Below, piece by piece: positions 14,204 through 20,833 of a stretch of DNA of 28,944 nt (its first letter is position 1; each line of letters starts with the position of its first letter). The position numbers and the translations under genes are program-made. The stretch spans positions 1 to 28,944 of the IMG/VR virus record IMGVR_UViG_3300037427_003848; one strand, 5' to 3'. This DNA is from a virus. A model generated the notes under the pieces. It saw only the letters and a list, made by a program, of their open reading frames with translations, did not search any database and was not told the DNA's origin.

Positions 14204-14492
14204 GGCTTTATTTTACCGGAAGGATTCTACTGCTCAATGCACGGTAGGTAATATATACCATATCCATACTGGTACACATCGTAATAAATTTATTATACTA
14301 GTTAATACATCTGAAAAAAAGCTAAGTTTTTTATTGCTTCCGGAAGGTAAAAACCTTATTATAGAATATAAAGATTATAATATTGGGATAGAGTCAAAGA
14401 TAATTGAATATGTAGAAACTCTTCCGCGGAAAATATCTAAAGTATGTAAAATGCAATATGAAAAAAATGAATACGTTGATTGTAGACGGTAA
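14181..14492 (+). CDS. Unknown basic protein, 103 aa, probable small beta-barrel
   Basis: The segments CTVGNIYHIHTGTHRNKFIILVN, LSFLLLPEGKNLIIEYKDYN and SKIIEYVETLPRKISKV alternate like the strands of an SH3-like or Sm-like barrel. The protein is basic (many Lys/Arg). It overlaps both neighbours (23 bases upstream, 35 bases into the RNase H gene), typical of a translationally coupled operon. No catalytic motif; function unassigned, possibly nucleic-acid binding. Confidence 0.6.
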   Translation: MRIWESLKALFYRKDSTAQCTVGNIYHIHTGTHRNKFIILVNTSEKKLSFLLLPEGKNLIIEYKDYNIGIESKIIEYVETLPRKISKVCKMQYEKNEYVDCRR

Positions 14493-15366
14493 TAATCTCC
14501 TCCATCGGACGTTTTGGGTAGCGTCGATGAAGCATAATAAATCTATTGTAAGTCCAATATATCTATTTCTCATCTCTCTTAAAAAGCTAGTAAAAGATCT
14601 AAGTGCAGATGATATTATTATCACGTGGGATCATAAGCTTATTAAAGATCAAGTTAATTATCGTAGATTGCTATGTGTAGATTATAAAGGAAACCGTGAT
14701 CGTACAGGTCGAGACGATATGTATAAGCAAGAGAAGCATATTAGAGATATAGTTGAGACATTAGGAGTTCGTAACATACTACCTGGAGTCTTAGAGGCCG
14801 ATGATATTATATATTGGCTATGTAAGAAAGTAGTAGGTAATAAAATAATCGCATCTGCGGACAGCGACCTACATCAATTAATTGATAGTAACACGTCAGT
14901 GTATGATTTTAATAAAAAGCTGGAGATTACACCAAGTAACTTTAAGGATGTAACAGGGTATGAATCAGTCGATGAATATATGCAAATAAAATCGCTAGTC
15001 GGTGATAAGTCAGATAATATTTCTGGATTACCTCGAGTGGGCGTTAAGACCGCGAGGAAGATACTATCCGATGGTATATCTACATTAACAGAAGAACAGA
15101 AAGAAATTTACAATAGAAATACAAAGCTAATTAACCTTAGTACGGGCTTAGACGTACATCCGGATGAGATACCGCTATATGAGAGTCAGTTTAACAAGAC
15201 AAATAAAGGATGTATATCAACATTTAAAACTGCATGTACAAAATTCAACATGCCTAAAATTTCTAATAAACTAGTGGAGTGGGAAGAGGTATTTTTTAAT
15301 ACAACTATCGAAAACGCCGCGGCTAGTTGTATTCACACACTATTTAAGACCGATGGTAATACCTGA
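14458..15366 (+). CDS. rnh: RNase H / 5'-3' flap exonuclease (T4 rnh, FEN-1 family)
   Basis: 302 aa (T4 RNase H is 305). It removes RNA primers from Okazaki fragments and acts as a 5' nuclease with gp32. Metal-binding acidic residues fit the PIN/FEN pattern: D10 in LIVDGNN, E113-A-D115-D116, D135 and D137 in SADSDLHQL, and D183/D186 in LVGDKSDN. The helix-turn-helix pair SGLPRVGVKTARKIL binds the duplex. The start is either the first Met (14458) or Met4 (14467); both overlap the upstream gene and neither has a ribosome binding site. The C-terminus overlaps the primase start by 14 bases, so lagging-strand functions are grouped. Confidence 0.92.
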   Translation: MKKMNTLIVDGNNLLHRTFWVASMKHNKSIVSPIYLFLISLKKLVKDLSADDIIITWDHKLIKDQVNYRRLLCVDYKGNRDRTGRDDMYKQEKHIRDIVETLGVRNILPGVLEADDIIYWLCKKVVGNKIIASADSDLHQLIDSNTSVYDFNKKLEITPSNFKDVTGYESVDEYMQIKSLVGDKSDNISGLPRVGVKTARKILSDGISTLTEEQKEIYNRNTKLINLSTGLDVHPDEIPLYESQFNKTNKGCISTFKTACTKFNMPKISNKLVEWEEVFFNTTIENAAASCIHTLFKTDGNT

Positions 15367-16381
15367 AGAGTATATTATCCAGAAATTTTATCAATTCTCC
15401 GGAAATCCTACTTATAATAAATTTACAAATGTATATAATGGGAGCTGCCCTTCATGCCGAGAAGGTAAGAGCTGGGGAAGAAAGCGAAGATTATTCTTCC
15501 TCCCTAAAGATAATATAATATGCTGTCATAATTGTGGATGGTATGGTGATCCTATTAAATGGGTATGTGAAGTTAATGGATGTACGTTCCGTGATATAGT
15601 CCTAGAGGTAAAGCGGGGTGCATATGGTGCCGATTTTATAGAAAATTACCTAAGTAAGAGCTCGTCAGTAGCATCACAACCGGTAGACGTCCCAGATATA
15701 CCAAAGGATAGTATTAATCTATTTGATGATACACAGGTTGAATACTATAAGGATAATGTACACGTTCAGAATGCTTTAAGTATAGTTAAATCTAGGCGTT
15801 TACGTGAAGCGGTTAACAAGCCAAAAACGTTATGGTTTACGTTAAATGATAGAGTACATAAGAATAGAATCATATTACCATTCTATCATAACAATAAAAT
15901 ATCACACTACCAGTCTAGAAGTATATACGATACGCAGACTCCTAAATATCTCTCTAAGCAGTCTAGTGATAAATTATTATTCAATATTGATAATGTTATT
16001 AGTAGTATATCGACTATCTTCATAACAGAAGGTCCTATTGATAGCTTTTTTATTGAGAATGGCATTGCAGTTGCCGGAATTCAGGAGAACTCTAAAACTG
16101 CATTTACTGTAAAGCAAAAAGAGCAATTAAACCGGTATATGCTACATGAAAAGATATGGGTATTAGATTCTCAATGGTGCGATGCGGCTAGCTTGTCTAA
16201 GTCTAATATACTGTGCGAAGAAGGTGCACGAGTGTTTATCTGGCCTGAAAATATAGGTACAAAATATAAGGACGTTAATGACTTATGTGTAGGTGCGAGT
16301 ATTGATAGGGTACCTCATAAATTCATTAAAGAGAATACATATACCGGTCTGAAAGGTAAGGTGCTACTTAGTAGAATCTAG
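15353..16381 (+). CDS. 61: DNA primase (T4 gp61 type)
   Basis: 342 aa, exactly the size class of T4 gp61. It makes RNA primers with gp41. The N-terminal zinc-binding domain has C32-x2-C35 and C58-x2-C61 (CPSC and CCHNCGW). The catalytic half has NRIILPFYHNNKISHYQSR, the strand pair typical of DnaG-like cores, then TOPRIM with TEGPIDS (E226) and VLDSQW (D272). The second acidic motif reads D-S-Q where DxD is usual for TOPRIM proteins, although KDVND downstream is kept. It overlaps rnh by 14 bases and its stop codon shares two bases with the stop of the convergent gene at 16378. No late promoter is seen; it is probably the last gene of the operon. Confidence 0.92.
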   Translation: MVIPEEYIIQKFYQFSGNPTYNKFTNVYNGSCPSCREGKSWGRKRRLFFLPKDNIICCHNCGWYGDPIKWVCEVNGCTFRDIVLEVKRGAYGADFIENYLSKSSSVASQPVDVPDIPKDSINLFDDTQVEYYKDNVHVQNALSIVKSRRLREAVNKPKTLWFTLNDRVHKNRIILPFYHNNKISHYQSRSIYDTQTPKYLSKQSSDKLLFNIDNVISSISTIFITEGPIDSFFIENGIAVAGIQENSKTAFTVKQKEQLNRYMLHEKIWVLDSQWCDAASLSKSNILCEEGARVFIWPENIGTKYKDVNDLCVGASIDRVPHKFIKENTYTGLKGKVLLSRI

Positions 16382-16815
16382 GAATTATCATTATCAGCAC
16401 TTAATAGATACTGCTTAAGTGCCTCGCTGAGACTTGACAGATCTTGCGCTAAACGGGATACTTTTTTCGACTCACTTCGCCGAACATCAGCCATTATACT
16501 ATCACAATCAGCCTTATTGAGATGATAATTCACAGAACCTTCATCTAACCCATTTAGAAAAGCAATAAAGCCTTCGACTTCTGTAATCCAGTTTTGTAAG
16601 ACTCCTATACTGCTAGCCAATTGCTGCTGCTTGAGGTCATGTTCCGGGTTAGGAGCTATATCATCAAATGTCGCCGCTGGAGTACCTTGATCTAGACTCT
16701 TATCAAAAGCCTCTGCATCTGAAAGATCTTCCTCAGGAGCTGGTACATTATCTACTGCTGATATATCAGCCTCTTTAATAAGAGATTTTAGAAATTTTTG
16801 TTGAAACCCTATCAT
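16378..16815 (-). CDS. Unknown leftward protein, 145 aa, possible prohead/virion component
   Basis: N-terminal MIGFQQKFLKSLIKEADIS is an amphipathic basic segment followed by an acidic, Pro-rich disordered region to about residue 60. The C-terminal half is helical (LQNWITEVEGFIAFLNGL, then VRRSESKKVSRLAQDLSSLSEAL). IKE-A matches the T4 prohead protease pattern (I/L-x-E then small residue), and marine T4-like phages have similar proteins by memory, so a capsid-internal role is plausible but unproven. It lies 26 bases downstream of the tubulin-like gene and has a possible octamer AATAAATA 8 bases before its ATG, so late expression is likely. Confidence 0.68.
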   Translation of the reverse strand: MIGFQQKFLKSLIKEADISAVDNVPAPEEDLSDAEAFDKSLDQGTPAATFDDIAPNPEHDLKQQQLASSIGVLQNWITEVEGFIAFLNGLDEGSVNYHLNKADCDSIMADVRRSESKKVSRLAQDLSSLSEALKQYLLSADNDNS

Positions 16816-16823
16816 TATAATAT

Positions 16824-16831
16824 TATTTATT
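16824..16831 (-). promoter_or_regulatory. Weak late-type octamer for the 145-aa gene
   Basis: AATAAATA leftward, 8 bases before the ATG at 16815, in the 26-base gap after the tubulin-like gene. Spacing and sequence are both off the best pattern. Confidence 0.3.
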
Positions 16832-16841
16832 TATTTGAAGC

Positions 16842-18041
16842 TTAATTATCACTTAAATTTTTAAGATCTTCCAGTTTAGTAGTAGGCCTAGCTAACCCAC
16901 CAATAGCTGTAAATACATTTAGTCCAGGTTTATTACCTCTATATATACCACGATGTACGGTACTATCAGCCTTAAGGGTTCTAGTTAGTTGCTCAAATGC
17001 ATAATCTAGATGCGCTTCTGGGATTGTTGCTAGAGCGTCTTGCTTACCTATAACAACAGCCGCGGCCACTGTCCCGGTACCGATATCAAATCCACCTGAT
17101 AGTATATTCTGCTTTAAATTCTCTCTAATTGCGTAGCTGATTTTCGTTTCATCGCTATAGTCATTAACGTTTGTAGCTCCGAAGACGATAGTACCGGAAT
17201 CGAGAATGGTTGAATAATCGTTCGGGTCGAAGGTTGAGTAATGGCTATTCCGTGTAATAATTGTATTAAATAAGTGAAATAGAGTACATATACTCATATT
17301 AGCAGTATGCCAGAATCTATCAATTGAAAGATTTGGATATATGTGACCTATCTTCTCATTGTCTAAGACAATAAATGGAGATACAATCCCTTGATCTACT
17401 AAATCTAATGCTTCCGTAAGAGTTTTACAAGCGTTTTCGTTTACCTTCTTACCTTCAGAATACTTAGGTAAGGCTAATATCACTCCGACTTTATCACTAG
17501 AGCATTTATTAGAGATTTGTAAGTCTCTTGCGACTTTAACTATGCTAGATAGAGTACCTGCACCGGTTCCACCACCTGCACCGGCACATACTATAGTCCG
17601 GTCGTATTTTTTACCAAACACTCGCTTAGTGAAATCCAGACAATCCTCCTGCTTACCTTTGAACAAGTTCTTTGCTAACCCGCGGTCCTTTCCAGCTCCA
17701 CCCTGCCCGAAACAAAACTTATTACTGGGTGGTAAGTCAATGGTTGCGAGATCCTGCTCTGCAGTATTCACTACACCTACGCGTCTGTAACCTATCTTAT
17801 AAAATGTTTCGGCTAGCCGAGACCCTCCTTGACCGGTGCCGATAAAGGAAAACTTAAATCCGGAATCGAATTTATCCTTTATTTCCTCCTCCTTATACTC
17901 TACAGCCTGAGGTATCATAATATCGTTAATATCTATATCATAGTCACCAAATACGTCTGTAGGTACATCGGTTGTAGCGTCATCTAAGTCACTACTCGGT
18001 GTATTTTCTAAATCATCACTAGAGTTAATCTGTTCGTTCAT
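16842..18041 (-). CDS. FtsZ/tubulin-superfamily GTPase
   Basis: 399 aa from the ATG at 18041; a longer frame back to 18098 exists, but the late promoter lies inside it, so the shorter start is chosen. An acidic N-terminal extension (about 60 residues) precedes the GTPase fold: GTGQGGSRLA (T1, about 68-77), VVNTAEQDL (T2), GQGGAGKDRG (T3), the tubulin signature GAGGGTGAG (154-162), LPKYSEGKK (T5), LDNEK with N228 for guanine contact (T6), and the T7 loop FDPNDY (D272, D275) that completes the neighbour's active site. All catalytic elements are kept, so filament formation is likely. Phage tubulins known to me (PhuZ of jumbo phages, TubZ of c-st) position DNA or the replication nucleus. An exact TATAAATA 5 bases upstream predicts late expression. 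Confidence 0.88.
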   Translation of the reverse strand: MNEQINSSDDLENTPSSDLDDATTDVPTDVFGDYDIDINDIMIPQAVEYKEEEIKDKFDSGFKFSFIGTGQGGSRLAETFYKIGYRRVGVVNTAEQDLATIDLPPSNKFCFGQGGAGKDRGLAKNLFKGKQEDCLDFTKRVFGKKYDRTIVCAGAGGGTGAGTLSSIVKVARDLQISNKCSSDKVGVILALPKYSEGKKVNENACKTLTEALDLVDQGIVSPFIVLDNEKIGHIYPNLSIDRFWHTANMSICTLFHLFNTIITRNSHYSTFDPNDYSTILDSGTIVFGATNVNDYSDETKISYAIRENLKQNILSGGFDIGTGTVAAAVVIGKQDALATIPEAHLDYAFEQLTRTLKADSTVHRGIYRGNKPGLNVFTAIGGLARPTTKLEDLKNLSDN

Positions 18042-18046
18042 ATAAA

Positions 18047-18054
18047 TATTTATA
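18047..18054 (-). promoter_or_regulatory. T4-late-type promoter of the tubulin-like gene
   Basis: Exact TATAAATA leftward, 5 bases (TTTAT) before the ATG at 18041. It sits back to back with the rightward -10 box at 18056-18061. Confidence 0.7.
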
Positions 18055-18055
18055 G

Positions 18056-18061
18056 TATAAT
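18056..18061 (+). promoter_or_regulatory. -10 element for the 130-aa gene
   Basis: TATAAT 5 bases before the ATG at 18067. No clear -35. It overlaps the divergent late promoter region of the tubulin-like gene, so the two may compete. Confidence 0.45.
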
Positions 18062-18066
18062 ATATC

Positions 18067-18459
18067 ATGAAAGATGCCCCTAGTAAGTTTAATACCATAT
18101 GTGAAGATATTATGATGATGTCCGCGAAGCGTAATCATGGAATGGGAACAAGTGAGTTGAATCCGACAAAGGTTAACCTGTTAGATATTCTAAGCTCGCA
18201 TAAAAAATCAAAAAAGGAGCAGGAGCAATCTGGAAATGTAAGTCCATATCCTCTACAGGTTGATCCAATGATTCAACATTTAGGTGATCTCTATCTTGCT
18301 GCTCATCAGATCGGCGCCAAGATTAACAACGCTGGTACAAATCCATTAATTAGTGATCATGAAGATTATTTAGATACTATAAAAAAATGTACTGGTAAGA
18401 TTGTAGCCATTAAAAAAGCTATTAAAGCTATTGCAGCTGACTTAGGTAGCATACAGTAG
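18067..18459 (+). CDS. Unknown protein, 130 aa, divergent from the tubulin-like gene
   Basis: The N-terminal half is Met/Lys/Ser-rich and polar (EDIMMMSAKRNHGMGTSE). The C-terminal half looks like a three-helix bundle (MIQHLGDLYLAAHQIGAKI, then DYLDTIKKCTGKIVAIKKAIKAIAADLG). No catalytic or membrane motif is seen. It starts 25 bases from the tubulin-like gene's ATG on the other strand, so it could be a regulator or partner by position, but nothing in it resembles a TubR helix-turn-helix. Function not assigned. Confidence 0.7.
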   Translation: MKDAPSKFNTICEDIMMMSAKRNHGMGTSELNPTKVNLLDILSSHKKSKKEQEQSGNVSPYPLQVDPMIQHLGDLYLAAHQIGAKINNAGTNPLISDHEDYLDTIKKCTGKIVAIKKAIKAIAADLGSIQ

Positions 18460-18460
18460 C

Positions 18461-18489
18461 TTGATATTTAGATACAATTGTATCAATAT
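18461..18489 (+). promoter_or_regulatory. Promoter with a palindrome in the spacer
   Basis: TTGATA (18461-18466), a 17-base spacer and a weak -10 CAATAT (18484-18489), then 5 bases to the ATG at 18495. The perfect 14-bp palindrome GATACAATTGTATC (18471-18484) fills the spacer and could be an operator. Confidence 0.45.
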
Positions 18490-18494
18490 TATAT

Positions 18495-18941
18495 ATGATC
18501 AATATAATAAAGTCTTTGATTATAGTGATCGCTATAGCGGGCACTGTAGCTGCTATTATTGACCTTAAATATAATAATTTCTTACAAGCATTTACAGTTA
18601 CTATCGCTGTGCAAATTATAGGATACAATCTCCTGAAAAAGCTTCAATCGGTCCATTTAAATATTAAAAATAAAGAGCTGCAGATATTAGAGGCAGAAAC
18701 TCTTAAAGATGTAGGAGTTAATGTTCAGTGCGCTTATTGTGGTAGTAGTAATCTAATACCAGTCACGTTCCAGGGTGATAATAGTTTCAGTTGCGTTGGC
18801 TGTGAAAAGGTAAACGCAGTCTATATAAATATAACCTCTGCGCAAAAGACTGACAGTACCATTAACTCATCCGTTAATGTAAATGTATTTGATGATAATA
18901 TAGAGATGGTAAAAAGTAAAATAAAAAATAATGATGAGTGA
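18495..18941 (+). CDS. Predicted membrane-anchored zinc-ribbon protein
   Basis: 148 aa. Two hydrophobic helices (about 4-23 and 29-47) are separated by a short polar turn, so both termini are expected on the same side; LKKL and Lys-rich flanks after the second helix suggest the cytoplasmic side. A charged helical linker (about 48-73) leads to a four-Cys zinc ribbon (C79-x2-C82 and C100-x2-C103), then a Ser/Asn-rich tail. I do not recognise the family. Membrane tethering of a nucleic-acid- or protein-binding ribbon close to a tubulin-like gene is notable. It overlaps the next gene by 11 bases. Confidence 0.75.
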   Translation: MINIIKSLIIVIAIAGTVAAIIDLKYNNFLQAFTVTIAVQIIGYNLLKKLQSVHLNIKNKELQILEAETLKDVGVNVQCAYCGSSNLIPVTFQGDNSFSCVGCEKVNAVYINITSAQKTDSTINSSVNVNVFDDNIEMVKSKIKNNDE

Positions 18942-19392
18942 TGATTCGTTAATATATACTGAAGTCCCTAGCTCCTCCATCTCAGCATCTAAGGCTTTGC
19001 CTTCATTAATAGATATAGATACTATCATAGATATTATCTCTAAGGATCTTAAGAGTATTGATAGCTCGCACGTAACTGCATTTAAGCAAGGTATGATGAC
19101 TCGGTTGAACGAAACATACAACAATAAGCTTAAACAATATCTGTATAACCTCAATTTATTTATTGAAGACTTTATTAGATCTTCAATCGAAAAGACATCT
19201 AGAAAAAGCTTGCTATATACGAGTATTTTTAATATTATTAATACAACATATCAATTAATTGACTTAATTGATGAGGAAGATGATACAACTGAAATAGTAG
19301 AAAAACTAAACAGCGCCATCCTAGGCCTCACTATTAATAATACAAAAAATACATATGAAGCATACAACAACAAGCACAAGCAAGGTAACTAA
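18931..19392 (+). CDS. Unknown helical protein, 153 aa
   Basis: Begins inside the 3' end of the zinc-ribbon gene, at either of two adjacent ATGs (18931 or 18934). The product is Ser/Asp/Ile-rich and almost entirely helical (IDIDTIIDIISKDLKSID, then NNKLKQYLYNLNLFIEDFI, then TTEIVEKLNSAI). No Cys pairs, membrane segments or catalytic motifs. It overlaps the next gene by 38 bases. The context is a four-gene run of small coupled genes; function not assigned. Confidence 0.7.
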   Translation: MMSDDSLIYTEVPSSSISASKALPSLIDIDTIIDIISKDLKSIDSSHVTAFKQGMMTRLNETYNNKLKQYLYNLNLFIEDFIRSSIEKTSRKSLLYTSIFNIINTTYQLIDLIDEEDDTTEIVEKLNSAILGLTINNTKNTYEAYNNKHKQGN

Positions 19393-19681
19393 ACGAGGTT
19401 CTGATATTAACGATATTATCGAGCAATATAAAGATAAGGTTATTCCCTTAGAAGATTGCGAGACAGTCGATAGCATGACAGTCTATGAGATGGCAAGATG
19501 GTGTTCACTGCTCGAAGCAGTTGAAGTTGTAGATGCAAAATGTAAATCTCTTAAGTTACCAGTAAAAGATAATTCGTGGATAAAGCCTATAGCATTTCAA
19601 AAGTTTGTTGATGAACGGACAAATTCAATGATGTTTGAGATTATCAATGAAATTGAAGAGGGTAAGGTCCCACAATATTAA
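19355..19681 (+). CDS. Unknown protein, 108 aa
   Basis: A polar N-terminus (MKHTTTSTSKVTKRGSDI), then a helical region with MTVYEMARWCSLLEAVEVVDAKC and a C-terminal helix. The start at 19355 gives a 38-base overlap with the preceding gene; a later start would be MTVYEMARW. It converges on the neck-protein gene with only 10 bases between stops. The size is below that of known small terminase subunits (gp16) and I see no match to gp33. Function not assigned. Confidence 0.65.
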   Translation: MKHTTTSTSKVTKRGSDINDIIEQYKDKVIPLEDCETVDSMTVYEMARWCSLLEAVEVVDAKCKSLKLPVKDNSWIKPIAFQKFVDERTNSMMFEIINEIEEGKVPQY

Positions 19682-19691
19682 TTTATAGCGA

Positions 19692-20405
19692 TTAGTAATC
19701 GCCATATATTGTATCGTCAGAATCGATATATATTCTATAGTCGAATACTTTCTTACTCTCATCGTCGATCTCGTCAGTATATACCTTATCGGGTGACTTT
19801 ACATCAGTATCACCTAATCTACCGCTAAATATATCATCTTGAACTTGATCTATCTTACCTTCAAGAGGTAGCACCGGTTCGAAGCTATTGTCGAATCTCT
19901 TAGCTTTTATTGACCAGATATAATGACCCATAATAGGGTTTATCTCGCTTATATCTTGATCTAGACGCTCTGTAATCTCGAACATCTTACTAGTACGACC
20001 ACCTACTCTATCATGCCGAGCGTATTCCTCTAATTCAAATACATCTCCAGCCTTAGGTTCACTACCATCGCCAAATATACTGTAAAAAGCATCTATATGT
20101 ATAAATGCACCTACTTCGTCATCAGATACAATACCAAATTGTTGTAAAGAGATAGCAGATTCATTTAAAGTTGTTGCTAATACTACTTTGACTGGCGAAC
20201 TATATCTCTGTAGAGGCTCTTCTCCGTATATTGAGTCATGACCGGATAGGCTATAATTATTTGAATAGTAATTTACTTCAATTCCGTACTGATATAGCTG
20301 TTCTTTATACCACCCGGAGAATAAATTACGCTCATTATCATTTCTATCCTTATCTAAGTATCGAAGATCGTTACTATGTACAAAAATATCGAGTATATTA
20401 CTCAT
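19692..20405 (-). CDS. Probable neck protein (T4 gp14-like)
   Basis: 237 aa (T4 gp14 is 256). In T4, gp13 and gp14 form the neck that joins the DNA-filled head to the tail. Features resembling gp14: an N-terminal YQYGIEVNYYS, SIYGEEPLQRYSSPVKV, QQFGIVSDDEVGAFIHIDAFYSIFG, then a beta-rich part with PKAGDVFEL, SKMFEITERL and GHYIWSIKAKRFDNSFEP. The acidic C-terminus ends DDTIYGDY. The match is by pattern, not a computed alignment. It lies on the strand opposite to the terminase and tail genes, and overlaps its upstream partner by 8 bases, so it is probably co-expressed from the late-type promoter at 20763. Confidence 0.65.
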   Translation of the reverse strand: MSNILDIFVHSNDLRYLDKDRNDNERNLFSGWYKEQLYQYGIEVNYYSNNYSLSGHDSIYGEEPLQRYSSPVKVVLATTLNESAISLQQFGIVSDDEVGAFIHIDAFYSIFGDGSEPKAGDVFELEEYARHDRVGGRTSKMFEITERLDQDISEINPIMGHYIWSIKAKRFDNSFEPVLPLEGKIDQVQDDIFSGRLGDTDVKSPDKVYTDEIDDESKKVFDYRIYIDSDDTIYGDY

Positions 20406-20757
20406 CAGTTACCCTTTTCAGCATGAATGAATTCGTATTTATATTAAGGTATAACTTAATACCAGTGGTTCCGAGCTCGCGACCTGCGTCATTATTAATA
20501 TTTTTTATATTATATTTGCTCATGATCTGCCGGGCTTCGATATGACTAACAGGAACCTCTCTAGTAGAATTGCTACCTCTAAGAGCTTCGACCTTAGATA
20601 CATTAGACATATCCTCTCTGGCTGAATCCGGAACTAAGCGCTGATTTAATCTACCTATTCCAACTGCTCCTCGTTGGATTTTAGTCTGGCTAGGTCCAGT
20701 CGAAGAGGTTACCCTCCGGTCCATAGCTCTATTGAAGTAGTCCTTGAAGTCCTCCAT
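20398..20757 (-). CDS. Unknown late protein, 119 aa, upstream of the gp14-like gene
   Basis: N-terminal basic segment (MEDFKDYFNRAMDRRVTSS), then a Ser/Arg/Gly-rich likely disordered middle, then a C-terminal alpha/beta part (ARQIMSKYNIKNINNDAGRELG and IKLYLNINTNSFMLKR). A T4-late octamer TATAAATA is 5 bases before the ATG, and the 3' end overlaps the neck-protein gene by 8 bases. A virion or assembly role is likely from promoter and operon partner, with no family recognised. Confidence 0.7.
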   Translation of the reverse strand: MEDFKDYFNRAMDRRVTSSTGPSQTKIQRGAVGIGRLNQRLVPDSAREDMSNVSKVEALRGSNSTREVPVSHIEARQIMSKYNIKNINNDAGRELGTTGIKLYLNINTNSFMLKRVTDE

Positions 20758-20762
20758 ATTAG

Positions 20763-20770
20763 TATTTATA
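20763..20770 (-). promoter_or_regulatory. T4-late-type promoter of the 119-aa gene
   Basis: Exact TATAAATA leftward, 5 bases (CTAAT) before the ATG at 20757. It overlaps by one base the U-run of the terminator that closes the upstream gene. Confidence 0.7.
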
Positions 20771-20796
20771 AAAAAACGCGAAGGTTACCCTCCGCG
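20770..20796 (-). terminator. Intrinsic terminator with GUAA tetraloop
   Basis: Read leftward: CGCGGAGG, loop GUAA, CCTTCGCG, then T7. The stem has 8 pairs with one G-U, and the loop is a GNRA tetraloop. It ends the acidic-protein transcript. In the rightward direction the G-U pair becomes an A-C mismatch, so it is oriented leftward. Confidence 0.8.
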
Positions 20797-20833
20797 TTTT
20801 TTAAAACCGTATTAATATTCTTTTTTTTTTGTA

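Noticed and set aside
13518-14492. Clamp loader genes (44/62) or regA expected after gp45
   Set aside because: The three frames here are too short for gp44 or gp62, have no Walker motifs, and lack the regA signature.
18042-18098. Upstream extension of the tubulin-like frame (19 more codons, hydrophobic MVLNLLGASFMIYY)
   Set aside because: The extension covers the late promoter, both divergent -10 boxes and the start of the rightward gene, and gives an unlikely N-terminus. The ATG at 18041 with the octamer 5 bases upstream is better.
19355-19681. Small terminase subunit (gp16)
   Set aside because: Too short and not adjacent to gp17 in the same orientation; no coiled-coil or DNA-binding pattern that would support it.
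19688-19702. Hairpin GCGATT-AGT-AATCGC between convergent genes as a terminator
   Set aside because: Only six pairs, partly within the coding end of the leftward gene, and no T run on either side.
20821-20830. Run of ten T bases as a terminator or slippage site
   Set aside because: No stem precedes it on the plus strand and it is outside any coding frame; the nearby stem at 20777-20796 explains termination.
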